A stretch of DNA of 20,664 bases from a virus. The notes beneath the pieces were generated by a model. That model did not search any database, had not been told where the DNA came from, and saw only the letters and a program-made list of their open reading frames with translations. The DNA is taken from IMG/VR virus record IMGVR_UViG_3300042924_003602, positions 1 through 20,664 of that record, one strand, 5' to 3'. Both the position numbers and the translations under genes were made by a program. This document shows positions 20,289 through 20,664 of the stretch, in pieces. Numbering within the stretch: the stretch's first letter is position 1; the number at the start of each line of letters is the position of its first letter.

Positions 20289-20664
20289 AAATCTATGACC
20301 TGAACTTAGAGACAGTCAGACAGCACCATTACATCGTGACTTACGACAGCAGTCTTGACTTGTGGTATCACGACACCGAGAACGAAGAAGGTTTCTTCCC
20401 CTATGGCACGGTCTACAACGAGAGTTATGACCAATGGGAAAGCGACTATCGGGGTGACGGTGAATACCTAGAAGGCACAGACAAACTGACTGACCGCTTC
20501 ACGTTGGGCTTGCAAGCAATGAACCGAATACCGATGGGCGACACACAGTACCAACTGATAGATGGCATGGCACGCAGACTGCATGACCCTGTGGACTGGC
20601 TTGTCTACGAGATGAGCAAGCACCTAACCCAACAGCAAATCATTGAAGTGATTGAAGAACTGCA
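20285..20664 (+). CDS. Unknown protein, open at the right edge
   Basis: ATG at 20285 overlaps the previous stop as ATGA, and the frame stays open to the window end: 126 codons with no stop. Begins MKIYDLNLETVRQHHYIVTY and has an aromatic and acidic centre (YGTVYNESYDQWESDYRGDG), then helices (TLGLQAMNRIPMG, LTQQQIIEVIEEL). AGGG about nine bases upstream is a modest ribosome site. Same gene style as its neighbours. Family not recognised; the C-terminus is outside the window. Confidence 0.65.
   Translation, partial: MKIYDLNLETVRQHHYIVTYDSSLDLWYHDTENEEGFFPYGTVYNESYDQWESDYRGDGEYLEGTDKLTDRFTLGLQAMNRIPMGDTQYQLIDGMARRLHDPVDWLVYEMSKHLTQQQIIEVIEEL

Noticed and set aside
1-20664. CRISPR array, insertion sequence, reverse transcriptase or diversity-generating repeat
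   Set aside because: No regularly spaced repeats with spacers, no transposase or reverse transcriptase motifs seen on either strand.

Overview
The window looks like the middle of a tailed double-stranded DNA phage genome, probably infecting an actinobacterium. The host inference rests on the style of the virion proteins, on CGAAC-N4-GTTCG boxes that match the Gram-positive/actinobacterial LexA site, and on GC-rich early genes next to a more balanced structural block. No integrase, repressor, tRNA gene, CRISPR array or insertion sequence is visible, so the lifestyle cannot be settled from this window.

Left two thirds (1-14962, all minus strand): the virion/packaging block. In transcription order it holds an unknown Ala/Lys-rich protein, the large terminase, a GTG-started portal, a small Pro-rich protein, a giant 1605-residue virion protein, three helical probable virion proteins (266, 665 and 391 residues), then a gap with a candidate promoter and a GC hairpin, a coiled-coil scaffold, and an N4-gp56-type major capsid protein that runs off the left edge. 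From portal to the 391-residue protein every gene junction is the one-base overlap TAATG. The position of the giant and helical proteins, between portal and scaffold, is unusual and suggests internal or ejected virion proteins.

Middle (14963-15963): about 1 kb without a convincing gene. It separates the divergent gene blocks and holds a leftward promoter close to the first late gene, a hairpin-rich stretch ending in a T-rich terminator-like structure, a second leftward promoter, a cluster of three perfect and one imperfect LexA-like boxes, other palindromes, and the first rightward promoter. That rightward promoter, the leftward one at 15357-15385 and another at 17137-17165 share a CAAGTGT-N-ATAC element placed exactly 19 bases upstream of the -10.

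Right (15964-20664, all plus strand): an array of small, probably early genes: a small acidic protein, a SprT-like zinc metallopeptidase with a zinc ribbon, a one-helix membrane protein, small Cys-knuckle proteins, a DUF3846 protein, a conserved MGLD-type protein, and several unknowns overlapping by ATGA. The array is threaded by the same-orientation motif TAAGACAG (seven exact copies plus one TAAGACAT in about 3.1 kb), often sitting at a gene end or forming the stop codon. At three of these sites the motif is followed within 0-4 bases by a sequence that folds by eye into a closed stem with two arms, a tRNA-like three-way junction. The three share shape but not sequence, and one carries a textbook tRNA T-arm. 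This motif-plus-structure family is the best candidate for something undescribed in the window.
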